64,000 nt of DNA, taken from the NCBI RefSeq assembly GCF_023016085.1, contig NZ_JALKBF010000001.1:1612001-1676000 (forward strand). The letters run 5' to 3'. Position numbers and translations under genes: made by a program. Below are positions 46,788 through 56,339 of the stretch, piece by piece (positions within the stretch are counted from its first letter, which is position 1; the number at the start of each line of letters is the position of its first letter). The notes beneath the pieces were generated by a model, which was not told the origin of the DNA, searched no databases, and was given only the letters and a program-made list of their open reading frames with translations. This DNA is from Aliiroseovarius sp. F47248L. Lineage in GTDB: Bacteria > Pseudomonadota > Alphaproteobacteria > Rhodobacterales > Rhodobacteraceae.

Positions 46788-47665
46788 CGATAGGCTTCGG
46801 CGGAATAGATCGCCAAGGCCAGCCAAATCAGCGGGAAGGCAATCATGTGCCATACTGTTATGGTCTCTCCCAATACCGCTACAGCACAGGTGAACTGAAG
46901 GCTTGGATTGAGGTATTGCACCAAACCGACGGTCGACAGTGCCAAACGACGTGACGCGTAGCTGAACAGCATCAGCGGCACCGCCGTAACCAGACCCGAC
47001 GCGATCAGCAGCGCACTGTCCCAAAAGTGGTGTCCAAACACACCACCCGTTCGCCCCACGATCCCCTGCCACCCTGCCAGATGCGTGCCCAGAAGCCATA
47101 TGATCGCAAGAGGTGCCAACAAAAGGACTTCTGCGGTCACAGACACAACCGGACCAGATGAGACAGTCTTCTTGATCACACCGTAGATCGCAAATGTTCC
47201 GCCCAACAGCAGGGACAGCCACGGCGCCACACCCAAACCGAGTGTTAGAGTCAGAACCGCCGTGGTGGCAAGGATCAGCGCAATCGCCTTGCCCCGTGTG
47301 ATCACCTCTCCGAAATGAATACGTCCCAGCACCACCATCACCAGCGGAAAAATGAAATAGCCAAGACTGCTTTCGACAACCATACCGATTTGCACTGACA
47401 GGATAAAACCACCCCAGTTGATAGAAATGACAAGAGCAGCAAGCGCCACCAGAAAAGCCGATCGCCCGCGCAGCAGAGCGGGCACCTGCCCCAATCGCCC
47501 CTGCACCGTTAAGATCAGCCCGAAGATCATCAGTGACCACAAGGTACGATGGCTAAGCAGCTCCAGTGGCGGAACGTGTTCCAACAGCTTGTAGAACAGC
47601 GGCGACAGGCCCCAAACGACACATGCGGCTACGATCGCCGCGATCCCTTTCATGCCATCGCTCAT
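46751..47665 (-). CDS. rarD: EamA-family transporter RarD
   Basis: A 304-residue inner-membrane permease with about ten helices in two EamA repeats. The N-terminus GIAAIVAACVVWGLSPLFYKLL and LLSHRTLWSL are typical of RarD, a putative drug/metabolite exporter. The start at 47665 has an AAGGGG site; the in-frame region beyond it crosses the sodB terminator and is not coding. Confidence 0.93.
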   Translation of the reverse strand: MSDGMKGIAAIVAACVVWGLSPLFYKLLEHVPPLELLSHRTLWSLMIFGLILTVQGRLGQVPALLRGRSAFLVALAALVISINWGGFILSVQIGMVVESSLGYFIFPLVMVVLGRIHFGEVITRGKAIALILATTAVLTLTLGLGVAPWLSLLLGGTFAIYGVIKKTVSSGPVVSVTAEVLLLAPLAIIWLLGTHLAGWQGIVGRTGGVFGHHFWDSALLIASGLVTAVPLMLFSYASRRLALSTVGLVQYLNPSLQFTCAVAVLGETITVWHMIAFPLIWLALAIYSAEAYRHDKASRRAVSA

Positions 47666-47699
47666 CGCTCGCCCCTTGGTTACCGGTCTGTTTTGGCAC

Positions 47700-47729
47700 A
47701 AAAAAAGCGGCCGCCCAAGGGGCGACCGC
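47700..47729 (-). terminator. Rho-independent terminator of sodB
   Basis: A 10-bp stem with one G-U pair and a 3-base loop (GCGGTCGCCC/GGGCGGCCGC), then seven T on the minus strand, 55 bases after the sodB stop. Confidence 0.92.
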
Positions 47730-47784
47730 CATGATGTTTCGTGATGGGTTAGGCAACAGATACGCTGCCGCAGACCAGCCCGAA

Positions 47785-48384
47785 TTACAGGCGCGAGGCC
47801 ACGTTTTCCCAATTCACGAGGTTGTTCAGGAAGTTGTCCAGATATGCCGGACGCTTGTTGCGGAAGTCGATGTAATAGGAATGCTCCCACACATCGCAGC
47901 CCAACAGAGCGGTCTGACCAAAGCAGAGCGGGTTCACACCGTTTTCAGTCTTGGTCACCTTCAGACCACCATCCGTGTCTTTGACAAGCCACGCCCAACC
48001 CGAACCAAATTGGCCCGCACCGGCAGCAGCAAACTGCGATTTGAACTCGTCAACCGAGCCAAAGCTGTCATTGATCGCCTTTTCAAGCTCGCCCGGCATC
48101 GCGGTCTTACCCGGCCCCATCATCTCCCAGAATTGGTTGTGGTTCCAAAGCTGGCTGATGTTGTTGAAGATACCGTTTTGCGCCACGGCGTTCTTGTCGT
48201 AGGTGCCAGTGATGATATCTTCCAGCGACTTGCCGTCCCACTCGGTCCCGGCGATCAGCTTGTTGCCGTTATCTACATAGGCCTTGTGGTGCAGGTCGTG
48301 GTGATACTCCAGCGTTTCCGCCGACATGCCGAAATCGGCCAGCGCGTCGTGTGCGTAAGGAAGATCGGGAAGTTCAAAAGCCAT
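47785..48384 (-). CDS. sodB: Superoxide dismutase (Fe/Mn family)
   Basis: Cytoplasmic enzyme converting superoxide to peroxide and oxygen; 199 residues. Metal ligands are visible in the N-terminal H of ETLEYHHDLHHKAYVD, the LWNHNQFW helix, and the DVWEHSYYIDF motif. NISQLWNH and FGSGWAWLV favour the iron type, but cambialism cannot be excluded. GGGGG precedes the start at 48384. Own terminator downstream. Confidence 0.95.
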   Translation of the reverse strand: MAFELPDLPYAHDALADFGMSAETLEYHHDLHHKAYVDNGNKLIAGTEWDGKSLEDIITGTYDKNAVAQNGIFNNISQLWNHNQFWEMMGPGKTAMPGELEKAINDSFGSVDEFKSQFAAAGAGQFGSGWAWLVKDTDGGLKVTKTENGVNPLCFGQTALLGCDVWEHSYYIDFRNKRPAYLDNFLNNLVNWENVASRL

Positions 48385-48486
48385 ATCTAGCCCCCTGTTC
48401 ATGCGTGTTTCCGTTACAACCTAGATGGGGTAGCGGAAGGGGGAAGGTCAAGGGGCAAGGCGGAAATCCACCCAACCCCCAAACAG

Positions 48487-48906
48487 TTATTTCACTGTGC
48501 ATTTGCCTTTGGCGCGAAATGTATTGCGATAGCCGACCGGCTTCATCGAAGCGATGGCAGCTCCAGTTGCCTTCTGATAGGTCAGGCGAAAGGCAAGTTT
48601 GGCGACATGGTTTCCGGTTCGCTGCGTGGCCTTCCCGTCAACTTTTTCGACGGTCCAAGTGAATGTGGTCCGCTTAGCGTTGTCGACGTCAATTCTGGCA
48701 GCGATTGGTTCGCCGAACATGTTTTGGATAAGTCCGTCAATCACGCTGATCTTGCCGTTGTTGTCGGTGACAATGATACGTGGGGAAATACCCTTGTTGT
48801 CGCCAGACCCCGCTTCATCAACTGCGCAATCATAAGTCTTCGCCAATCCCGGAGCAGCAATACCCATTGTCGCCACGCAAGCAACAATCGAAATATATTT
48901 CTTCAT
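48487..48906 (-). CDS. Exported hypothetical protein
   Basis: A 139-residue protein with a Sec signal (MKKYISIVACVATMGIAAPGLA, cleavage after ALA near residue 22) and a mature beta-rich domain holding two Cys (TYDCAVDEA and the C-terminal KGKCTVK) that could form a disulfide. The family is not recognised. No operon partner; the 156 bases upstream to soxG hold nothing I can name. Confidence 0.75.
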   Translation of the reverse strand: MKKYISIVACVATMGIAAPGLAKTYDCAVDEAGSGDNKGISPRIIVTDNNGKISVIDGLIQNMFGEPIAARIDVDNAKRTTFTWTVEKVDGKATQRTGNHVAKLAFRLTYQKATGAAIASMKPVGYRNTFRAKGKCTVK

Positions 48907-49062
48907 AGTTTTATACCCTTACGCGAATTTCTTTGCGAAAAGGTGTATGGCAATGCGTTCAGGGCGGCAACCCTATGGGTTGAAGGTGTGACAAGTTCAC
49001 TCTACCTATCGTAACGTCAACTCGGGTTGCCTTCCGACGTGACGCGAAGTCGTCAGATTACC

Positions 49063-49620
49063 CTAGCCAAAGACCTCGCCCCCCGGCTTCGCCGCGTCTT
49101 TCAGCAGATCAAAAGCATACTGAGCGACAGAGCGAAAGCAAACCAGAACCGCTGTCTCATCATCCTCCAGATAAAACGCAGCAGGGATCTGGGCAATCCG
49201 TGTACGGCGCAACATACCGGGCTGCATGACCGAGGTGTCGGCAGGCGTCAGTTTGGCGATCACCTCGCGGCAGACTGCGCCTTTTACGCGGTACACAGCA
49301 CGCGCGTCGGACACGTTGACGACCAGCGCGTGCTCTTTCGCCAGCGATTTGCTGGCAGCCTCGACAACGTCGGCAGCTTTCGCGTGATCGACGATCAACA
49401 ACAGCTCGTCCGGCGACATCCAGCCTGCGCGACCCTTCGCGCCTTCGGTAATCTGGCCCTGCCCCGGCATCTCAGCGCCGGTGGCGGTCTTGACCGTCTT
49501 GGCGACACCTTCCGACGACAGATCGCCGCGCAGGGTGATCATGCCGACCAATCCGGCTTCTTCGACCTTGCAATAGCCGTCAAAGCTTGCACCTTGAAGT
49601 GCGGAAACAGCATTAGACAT
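49063..49620 (-). CDS. soxG: Sarcosine oxidase gamma subunit
   Basis: Gamma subunit (185 residues) of heterotetrameric sarcosine oxidase, structurally related to the aminomethyltransferase domain of the alpha subunit. Recognised by RGDLSSEGVAKTVKTATG, GWMSPDELLLIVDHAKA and LRRTRIAQIPAAFYLE. GGGGAG supports the start at 49620, which overlaps the soxA end by eight bases. Confidence 0.93.
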   Translation of the reverse strand: MSNAVSALQGASFDGYCKVEEAGLVGMITLRGDLSSEGVAKTVKTATGAEMPGQGQITEGAKGRAGWMSPDELLLIVDHAKAADVVEAASKSLAKEHALVVNVSDARAVYRVKGAVCREVIAKLTPADTSVMQPGMLRRTRIAQIPAAFYLEDDETAVLVCFRSVAQYAFDLLKDAAKPGGEVFG

Positions 49621-52600
49621 TCTGCTTCTCCCCGTCCTTGTCATAGAAGACCGGATCACAAATCCGCGCCTTAATCACCGTGTTGGACCCATCGACCGTC
49701 GGGAAATCCAAGACTTCGCCCATCCGGTCGGGACCGTGTTTCACAAGCCCCATCGCGATGCCCTTTTTCAACGTCGGCGAATAATAGGTCGAGGTCACGC
49801 GCCCAATCATGTTGCGCTGGCCGTAATCGTTGTTGCCTTCCGCGACCGCGTAAGCCCCATCCGGCAGGACCGAACCGTCCAGCGTTTCCAAGCCGACCAA
49901 CTTCCAGCGATCCGGGTCTGTCATATGGCTACGAAGCTGAGCGCGCTTGCCAAGAAAGTCCTCTTTCTTCTTCGAGATCGCCCAGTTCAGCCCCAGATCC
50001 TGCGGGATCACGGTGCCGTCGGTTTCGTCCCCAATCATGATAAAGCCCTTCTCGGCCCGCATGATGTGCAAACACTCAGTACCATACGGCATGACGCCAA
50101 ATTCCTCTCCGGCCTCAAGAAGCGCATCCCAGAAGGCGCGGCCCTGGCTGGCAGGGACGGCGATTTCGTACGACAGCTCGCCCGAGAATGAGATGCGATA
50201 GACGCGCGCATCGAACGCGCCGATCTTGCCGTCTTTCCACTGCATGAAGGGCAGCGTTTCCTTGGACACATCCATCCCGCCCAACTTTTCCAACAGCTTG
50301 CGCGCGTTGGGGCCGACCACGGCGACCTGCGCCAGTTGTTCGGTGATGTTTGCGACGTAGACTTTCCAGTCCCACCATTCAGTTTGCAGCCATTCCTCCA
50401 TCCACGCGTGGATGCGATCTGCGCCGCCCGAGGTGGTGTGGCAAAGCCACGTGTCCTCGTCGATCCGGGCAACAACGCCATCGTCCGACAGGAACCCGTT
50501 TTCCGAGCACATCAGACCATAGCGGCATTTGCCAACTGCCAAGTTCGACATCATGTTGGTGTACATCATGTCCAGAAACTTGCCCGCATCCGACCCCTTC
50601 ACGATCAGCTTGCCAAGCGTGGACGCATCCAGCAGCCCAAGCTTTTCGCGAGTGTTCAACACCTCGCGATGAACGGCTTGCTCATTGGTCTCGCCCGGTT
50701 TGGCATAGCAATAGGGGCGACGCCAATGGCCGACTGGTTCCATGTAAGCGCCAGCGTCTTCGTGCCACCCGTGCATCGGCGTGCGACGGAGCGGCTGGAA
50801 GATCTCGTGACGCGCTTCGCCTGCAATCGCACCGAAGCTGATCGGCGTGTAGGGCGGGCGGAAAGTGGTGGTACCGGTCGCCGGAATGGGTTGACCCAAT
50901 GCATCAGAAAGCACCGCCAAGCCATTGATATTAGATAGCTTTCCTTGATCCGTCGCCATGCCCAACGTGGTGTAACGCTTGGTGTGCTCGACGCTTTCGT
51001 ATCCTTCGCGCGCGGCCAGTTGCACGTCTGACACCTTCACGTCGTTCTGATAATCCAGCCACATCTTCATGCGCTTCTGGTAGCCTGCGCCCTGCGGCAT
51101 GATCCAGACGGGCGCCATTGGTTGAGTGCTCTCTGCATCAGCCTTGGGGCCAGCCTTGCGCACGGCTTTGCCGCCCGCCGCTTTCGCGGCTTGCTTGCCT
51201 GCTTCATAGGCGTCCGACAGCACATCAGCTAAACTCATCGCACCCGACGCGGCACCTGCGGTGACCACAAAGGGTTGGCCATCATGGCCCGTGGGCGCGC
51301 GGTCAGGATCGGGGCGGAAATGCGACTGCGCCTCGTCCCAGATCAGTTTGCCGCCGCAATGCGACCAAAGGTGCACGACAGGCGACCAGCCGCCCGACAT
51401 AGCGACCGCGTCACAAGCGATATCTTCGACAGCTGAGCCTTCGCCTGCCTGCGAGCAGATCGAAACGCCCGTCACGCGCTTGCCGCCGTTCACCTTGGCA
51501 ATTGCTTTGCCGACCTCGACACGAATGCCAGCGGCGCGGGCAGCCTCTGCCAGCGGACCGTTGGAGCTTTCGCGCGCGTCCAGAATGATCGGCACGTCCA
51601 GCCCGGCCTCTTTCAACACAAGGGCGGTGCGATAGGCATCGTCATTGTTGGTCACAACCACGGTGCGGTCGCCCACCGACACGCCCCAGTTCACGGCGTA
51701 ATCACGCACGGCAGCCGCCAGCATGACACCCGGAATGTCGTTGCCTGCAAAGGACAACGGGCGTTCGATCGACCCTGTCGCGGTGACGATCTGCTGTGCA
51801 CGGATGCGCCACAGGCGATGGCGCGGGCGGTCATCGCCCGGCGTGTGATCCGCCACACGTTCATAGCCAAGCGCATAGCCGTGATCGTAAACGCCCGAGC
51901 CCATCATGCGGGTGCGCAGGGTGACGTTGTCCATGCCTTCAAGCTCGGCCAGGGTCGCGGCGATCCAGTCATCGGGCGACTGCCCGTCAATCTCGCCACC
52001 ATCCACCGGGGCACGACCGCCCCAATGGTGCGTCTGCTCCATCACCAGCACTTTCGCGCCCGACCGACCCGCGGCCAGAGCGGCAGCCAGACCGGCGACA
52101 CCGCCACCGATCACCAGCACATCAGTGTGGTGATAGAAATGCTCGTAACGATCCACGTCAGCCTCGGTCGGGACTTTGCCCAGACCGGCGGATTTACGGA
52201 TGATCGGCTCAAACACGTGCTTCCACGCGGGCGCGGGCGCCATAAACGTCTTGTAATAGAACCCTGCCGGCAGGAAACGCGCGGCGTAGTTGTTGATCAC
52301 GCCCACGTCGAACTCAAGGCTCGGCCAGTGGTTTTGCGAGGTGCAGGCGAGGCCGTCAAACAGCTCGGTCGTGGTGACGCGCTGGTTGGGTTCGAAACGC
52401 CCGCCCTGCCCCATGTTTACAAGCGCATTGGGCTCTTCCGCGCCGCTGGCGACGATGCCGCGCGGGCGGTGGTATTTGAACGACCGGCCGACCAGCATCT
52501 GGTCTTCGCCCAGAAGGGCCGCAGCCAGCGTGTCCCCCTCATACCCCTTCATGCGTTTGCCGTTGAAGGTGAAATTCTTCGGTTTGGTGCGGTCGATCAG

Positions 52601-52630
52601 GCGACCGCCCTTTGCCAGACGGGTGCTCAT
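49613..52630 (-). CDS. soxA: Sarcosine oxidase alpha subunit
   Basis: Alpha subunit (1005 residues) carrying NAD and tetrahydrofolate sites. The N-terminal ferredoxin-like region (FNGKRMKGYEGDTLAAALLG) is followed by a Rossmann domain (DVLVIGGGVAGLAAALAAGRSG near residue 172) and a C-terminal aminomethyltransferase/GcvT-like domain from about 600. The enzyme oxidises sarcosine to glycine while passing the methyl group to THF. It overlaps soxD by four bases. Confidence 0.96.
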   Translation of the reverse strand: MSTRLAKGGRLIDRTKPKNFTFNGKRMKGYEGDTLAAALLGEDQMLVGRSFKYHRPRGIVASGAEEPNALVNMGQGGRFEPNQRVTTTELFDGLACTSQNHWPSLEFDVGVINNYAARFLPAGFYYKTFMAPAPAWKHVFEPIIRKSAGLGKVPTEADVDRYEHFYHHTDVLVIGGGVAGLAAALAAGRSGAKVLVMEQTHHWGGRAPVDGGEIDGQSPDDWIAATLAELEGMDNVTLRTRMMGSGVYDHGYALGYERVADHTPGDDRPRHRLWRIRAQQIVTATGSIERPLSFAGNDIPGVMLAAAVRDYAVNWGVSVGDRTVVVTNNDDAYRTALVLKEAGLDVPIILDARESSNGPLAEAARAAGIRVEVGKAIAKVNGGKRVTGVSICSQAGEGSAVEDIACDAVAMSGGWSPVVHLWSHCGGKLIWDEAQSHFRPDPDRAPTGHDGQPFVVTAGAASGAMSLADVLSDAYEAGKQAAKAAGGKAVRKAGPKADAESTQPMAPVWIMPQGAGYQKRMKMWLDYQNDVKVSDVQLAAREGYESVEHTKRYTTLGMATDQGKLSNINGLAVLSDALGQPIPATGTTTFRPPYTPISFGAIAGEARHEIFQPLRRTPMHGWHEDAGAYMEPVGHWRRPYCYAKPGETNEQAVHREVLNTREKLGLLDASTLGKLIVKGSDAGKFLDMMYTNMMSNLAVGKCRYGLMCSENGFLSDDGVVARIDEDTWLCHTTSGGADRIHAWMEEWLQTEWWDWKVYVANITEQLAQVAVVGPNARKLLEKLGGMDVSKETLPFMQWKDGKIGAFDARVYRISFSGELSYEIAVPASQGRAFWDALLEAGEEFGVMPYGTECLHIMRAEKGFIMIGDETDGTVIPQDLGLNWAISKKKEDFLGKRAQLRSHMTDPDRWKLVGLETLDGSVLPDGAYAVAEGNNDYGQRNMIGRVTSTYYSPTLKKGIAMGLVKHGPDRMGEVLDFPTVDGSNTVIKARICDPVFYDKDGEKQNV

Positions 52631-52950
52631 TTCAAGCCCTCCCACTCGGGATGTTTCTTTTTAACCGCGTTGATGATCGCCTTGGGCGGCTCATAGGTCT
52701 GGGCGGAATAGGTGCCGTAAACCTCAAGCGTCATCGTGTTGCGCGCCGCGTGGAACCACTTGCCGCAACCCGACACATGCCGCCAGCGTTCAAAGTGAAC
52801 GCCTTTAGGGTTCGCGCGGTGGAACAAATAGGTCTGAAAATCTTCATCGGACGAGCCGGGGCCATAGCGCTTCAGATGCGCCTCGCCTCCGCCATGCAGG
52901 TCCGTTTCATCGGCCATCACGCCGCAATAGGGGCATTCAAGGATCAGCAT
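52627..52950 (-). CDS. soxD: Sarcosine oxidase delta subunit
   Basis: The 107-residue delta subunit, which binds structural zinc. The N-terminal CPYCG pair, the H of HLKRYG and the Cys in HVSGCGKWFHAARNT supply the ligands; TYSAQTYEPP is the usual end. Translationally coupled to soxA. The 202-base gap to soxB upstream is unusually large for this operon. Confidence 0.95.
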   Translation of the reverse strand: MLILECPYCGVMADETDLHGGGEAHLKRYGPGSSDEDFQTYLFHRANPKGVHFERWRHVSGCGKWFHAARNTMTLEVYGTYSAQTYEPPKAIINAVKKKHPEWEGLK

Positions 52951-52977
52951 GGCTGCACCTCATAGTTGCAATGCGCG

Positions 52978-52991
52978 CCTGCATATGCAGG
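52978..52991. repeat. Perfect 14-base palindrome CCTGCATATGCAGG
   Basis: Lies in the soxB-soxD gap, 27 bases upstream of soxD. Read on the minus strand with its flanks it would encode VIPAYAGA. That resembles the peptide from dispersed ATTCC-GC-rich palindromes in many proteobacteria, so it may be one degenerate repeat copy, or an operator. Confidence 0.5.
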
Positions 52992-53000
52992 AATTACGCT

Positions 53001-53123
53001 ATGGTAGATTTTCTGATTTCCGTCTCGCCATTGGCGCTGATTGTGGTTCTCGCCTTTTTCTTGGTTCGACGTGGTAGGAACCTTGACCCACATGGAGACG
53101 ACCCACCGTATAACGGCGGATAA
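53001..53123 (+). CDS. Candidate 40-residue single-span membrane protein
   Basis: An ORF of 41 codons on the strand opposite the sox operon. It has one clear hydrophobic helix (about residues 4-22, ISVSPLALIVVLAFFLV), then a positive cluster RRGR and a polar tail ending DDPPYNGG. The helix/positive-inside pattern and AGGA eight bases before the ATG argue for translation. The short length and position inside an operon gap argue for caution. I recognise no family. Confidence 0.4.
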   Translation: MVDFLISVSPLALIVVLAFFLVRRGRNLDPHGDDPPYNGG

Positions 53124-53152
53124 CGAACTCGGTTTTCCGTACTGAGCAACCA

Positions 53153-54400
53153 TCAGTGAGCCACCCCCGCAGCCACGCTTTCATCGATGAAGCGTCCTTC
53201 GGTGAAGCGGTTCAGGCCGAATTCGCTGGCCAAGGCGCCGGGTTCGCCCTTGGCGACGGTTTCGGCCATGGCCCAGCCCGACCCGGGAATCGCCTTGAAG
53301 CCGCCAGTGCCCCAACCACAGTTGATGAAGCAGTTGCCCAAAGGCGTTTTGCCGATGATGGGCGAGCGGTCGCCGGTCACGTCCACAATACCGCCCCATT
53401 GGCGCAACATTTTCAGTCGCGAGATGATCGGGAACGTCTCGACCAAGGCCCGCACGGTTTCTTCCACATGGTGGAACGATCCGCGTTGGGTGTAGTTGTT
53501 ATACCCGTCTGTGCCGCCACCGATGACCAGCTCGCCCTTGTCGGACTGCGACATGTAACCGTGCACGGTGTTGGCCATCACAACCACGTCGATGCAAGGC
53601 TTGATCGGCTCGGACACCAGCGCTTGCAGCGCGACGCTTTCCATCGGCAAACGGAAGCCTGCCATATCGGCCAGATGGCTTGCGTTTCCGGCCACAAGCA
53701 TGGCCAGCTTGTCGCAATCAATCTGACCATGCGTGGTGTCGACGCCCGTGACCTTGCCGCCCGATTGACGCACCCCTGTCACTTCGCATTTCTGTATGAT
53801 GTCCATGCCCATGTCTGAACACGCCCGCGCGTAACCCCACGCCACCGCATCGTGACGCGCGGTCCCTGCACGGGCCTGCCACAGCGCACCCAGAACGGGA
53901 TAGCGCGGGCCGTTAATGTTCATGATCGGCACAAGTTCCTTCACGCGCTCGGGCGAAATGAACTCGGTCTTGACGCCTTGCAGCGCGTTGGCATGCGCCG
54001 TGCGCACATATCCACGCACCTCGCTTTCGGTTTGGGCCAGCATCATGACGCCACGCGGGCTGAACATGACGTTATAGTTCAGGTCCTGGCTCATCGTCTC
54101 GTATAGCGAACGCGCCTTTTCATAGATCGCGGCCGAGGGATCCTGCAGATAGTTCGACCGGATGATCGTGGTGTTACGGCCCGTATTGCCGCCACCCAGC
54201 CAGCCCTTTTCGATGATCGCCACATTGGTGATCCCGAAATTCTTGCCCAGATAAAAGGCAGTGGCCAACCCGTGGCCGCCCGCGCCCACGATGACGACAT
54301 CGTATTTTTTCTTCGGCTTGGGGGACGCCCACGCGCGCTCCCATCCCTGGTGATAACGCGCAGCCTCGCGCGCAATGGCAAATGCAGAATAACGTCGCAT
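53153..54400 (-). CDS. soxB: Sarcosine oxidase beta subunit
   Basis: FAD-dependent beta subunit, 415 residues, in which sarcosine is oxidised. It shows the dinucleotide motif DVVIVGAGGHGLATAFYLG at about 34-52, the covalent-FMN region and the C-terminal FINCGWGTGGFKAIPGSG flavin motif. First gene of soxBDAG; GGGGA precedes the start. Sarcosine comes from betaine or choline breakdown, common substrates for marine bacteria. Confidence 0.96.
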   Translation of the reverse strand: MRRYSAFAIAREAARYHQGWERAWASPKPKKKYDVVIVGAGGHGLATAFYLGKNFGITNVAIIEKGWLGGGNTGRNTTIIRSNYLQDPSAAIYEKARSLYETMSQDLNYNVMFSPRGVMMLAQTESEVRGYVRTAHANALQGVKTEFISPERVKELVPIMNINGPRYPVLGALWQARAGTARHDAVAWGYARACSDMGMDIIQKCEVTGVRQSGGKVTGVDTTHGQIDCDKLAMLVAGNASHLADMAGFRLPMESVALQALVSEPIKPCIDVVVMANTVHGYMSQSDKGELVIGGGTDGYNNYTQRGSFHHVEETVRALVETFPIISRLKMLRQWGGIVDVTGDRSPIIGKTPLGNCFINCGWGTGGFKAIPGSGWAMAETVAKGEPGALASEFGLNRFTEGRFIDESVAAGVAH

Positions 54401-54612
54401 ACGATTCCCCTGTTGGGTCCACGGTTCATGTCGGTTTTATAACTAAGCGACGTTTCCGAACGACATTCCAGCGTCATATGAAATGAAAAAGACGACATGT
54501 ATGATTATTTGCACGTTCACGCGGCATCGTGATTGTCGCACCTGATCATTAAGGGTTTTGCCCGCCCCCATTGCACATTACATGAGGGGAAACCTAAGCA
54601 CGCGGAGGAAAC

Positions 54613-55878
54613 ATGGTTTTCTGGCTGATCATCGGGGCGCTGACCCTTGCCACCATTCTGGTTTTGGCGCGGCAAATGCTGCGCTCCCGCGACGCTGCCG
54701 TCCCGACAAAGGGTGACACGACCCGGATGAGTTCCGACATGAAGGTCTATCGTGACCAGCTTAGTGAACTGGATCGCGATGTTGCGCGTGGCACAGTGAC
54801 GGCCCAGGATGCGGACCGAGCACGTTTAGAGATCTCGCGCCGCCTGCTTGAAGCAGACAAAGCAGCGCAAGCCAAATCCCGACCCACCGATGCCCCGCAA
54901 AGTGTGAGCCGTCTGGTGATTGCCTTCTGTGCGATCCTGCTGGCAGGCGGTGCATTCGGTGTTTACTGGGGGCTTGGCTCGCCGGGGTATCAAGATCTGG
55001 GCCGCGAAAAGCGCATCGCCCTAAGTCAGGAAATGCGCGAAAGCCGACCCAGCCAGGCCGAGGTCGAAGCAGAAATGCCACCATGGCCCGGCCCCCCGAT
55101 CGAAGCGCCGGCAGACTATCTTGAACTGATTCAAGGTTTGCGTGATGCCGTGGCCGATCGGCCTGATGACGTTCGGGGGCTGGATCTTCTTGCGCAACAT
55201 GAAGCCGCCCTTGGCAACATGGTTGCGGCACATAAGGCGATGAGACATTTGCTTGAGATTAAAGGCGAAAACGCGACAGCGGATGATTTCGTCCGTCAAG
55301 CCGATTTGCTGGTCAATGCAGCGGGCGGATTTATCTCGCCCGAGGCGGAGGACATGCTTAGAAACGCGCTTGAACGGGATCCAAATCACCAGTTGGCACG
55401 CTATTATACCGGCTTGATGTTTGCTCAGAACGGTCGCCCCGACATGGGCTTTCGCCTGTGGCGCGGGTTGCTGGAAGAAGGCCCGGCGACGGCCATCTGG
55501 TGGACGTCAGTGCGCTCGCAAATCGGCAGCCTCGCGGCACATGCGGGTGTTGATTACACCCCGCCAGACACGCCCATCCGTCCGGCGATGCCAAACCTGA
55601 CCGGCCCCAACGCCGATGACATCGAAGCAGCACAAGAGATGACCGAGGAAGACCGAACAGCGATGATCAAGGGGATGATCGACCAGCTTTCCGAGCGTCT
55701 GGCCTCCGAAGGCGGCACGCCAGAAGAATGGGCGCGCTTGATCAGCGTGCTTGGCGTCGTCGGCGATACAGAGCGCGCCGCTGCCATCTGGGACGAAGCT
55801 CAAACGCTGTTCAATGACCATCCCGATGCAATGGCCACCGTTCGCGCAGCCGCCGAACAGGCTGGGGTTGCCCCGTGA
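54613..55878 (+). CDS. ccmI: Cytochrome c biogenesis protein CcmI
   Basis: Component of system I cytochrome c maturation that holds apocytochrome for heme ligation; 421 residues. It has two membrane helices (about 2-20 and 100-118) with a cytoplasmic leucine-zipper-like loop between (YRDQLSELDRDVARGTVTAQDADRARLEI), then a periplasmic TPR domain. AGGA precedes the start. GTGA overlap with ruvX. Confidence 0.94.
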   Translation: MVFWLIIGALTLATILVLARQMLRSRDAAVPTKGDTTRMSSDMKVYRDQLSELDRDVARGTVTAQDADRARLEISRRLLEADKAAQAKSRPTDAPQSVSRLVIAFCAILLAGGAFGVYWGLGSPGYQDLGREKRIALSQEMRESRPSQAEVEAEMPPWPGPPIEAPADYLELIQGLRDAVADRPDDVRGLDLLAQHEAALGNMVAAHKAMRHLLEIKGENATADDFVRQADLLVNAAGGFISPEAEDMLRNALERDPNHQLARYYTGLMFAQNGRPDMGFRLWRGLLEEGPATAIWWTSVRSQIGSLAAHAGVDYTPPDTPIRPAMPNLTGPNADDIEAAQEMTEEDRTAMIKGMIDQLSERLASEGGTPEEWARLISVLGVVGDTERAAAIWDEAQTLFNDHPDAMATVRAAAEQAGVAP

Positions 55879-56339
55879 TTTTTGAAACCGTCGAGGAGTT
55901 CGCCACCGCCCTGCCTCCCATGTCGGCACTTGCCGGGCTGGACCTTGGCACCAAAACCATCGGTGTGGCGGTCTCTGACAGAACGCGGCAGATTTCGACC
56001 CCGCTGGAAACGATCAAGCGCACCAAGTTCACCGCCGATGCGGCCAGATTGCTGACAATCGCCAAGGATCGCGACCTCGGCGGGTTGATCCTTGGCCTAC
56101 CCCGCAACATGGATGGTAGCGAAGGGCCACGCGCCCAATCCACCCGTGCGTTTGCCCGCAACCTTGAGAGACTGACAGACGTGCCAATCACCTTTTGGGA
56201 TGAACGCCTTTCCACGGTTGCTGCCGAACGCGTGTTGCTTGAGGCGGATACGTCCAGAAAGCGTCGCGCCGAAGTGATCGACCATGTCGCCGCAGGGTAT
56301 ATCCTGCAAGGTGTATTGGACCGAATGAGGCATCTATAA
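55875..56339 (+). CDS. ruvX: Holliday junction resolvase-like RuvX/YqgF
   Basis: RNase H-fold nuclease (154 residues) linked to pre-16S rRNA 5' maturation. Motifs are LAGLDLGTKTIGVAVSD with the first acid, LPRNMDGSEG, and DERLSTVAAERVL with the second. It starts at GTG, overlapping the ccmI stop, so it is probably translated by coupling. Confidence 0.94.
   Translation: MIFETVEEFATALPPMSALAGLDLGTKTIGVAVSDRTRQISTPLETIKRTKFTADAARLLTIAKDRDLGGLILGLPRNMDGSEGPRAQSTRAFARNLERLTDVPITFWDERLSTVAAERVLLEADTSRKRRAEVIDHVAAGYILQGVLDRMRHL

Noticed and set aside
52944..53153. 69-codon minus-strand ORF filling the soxB-soxD gap
   Set aside because: No domain; includes a palindrome-derived VIPAYAG peptide typical of translated repeats, and no ribosome site.
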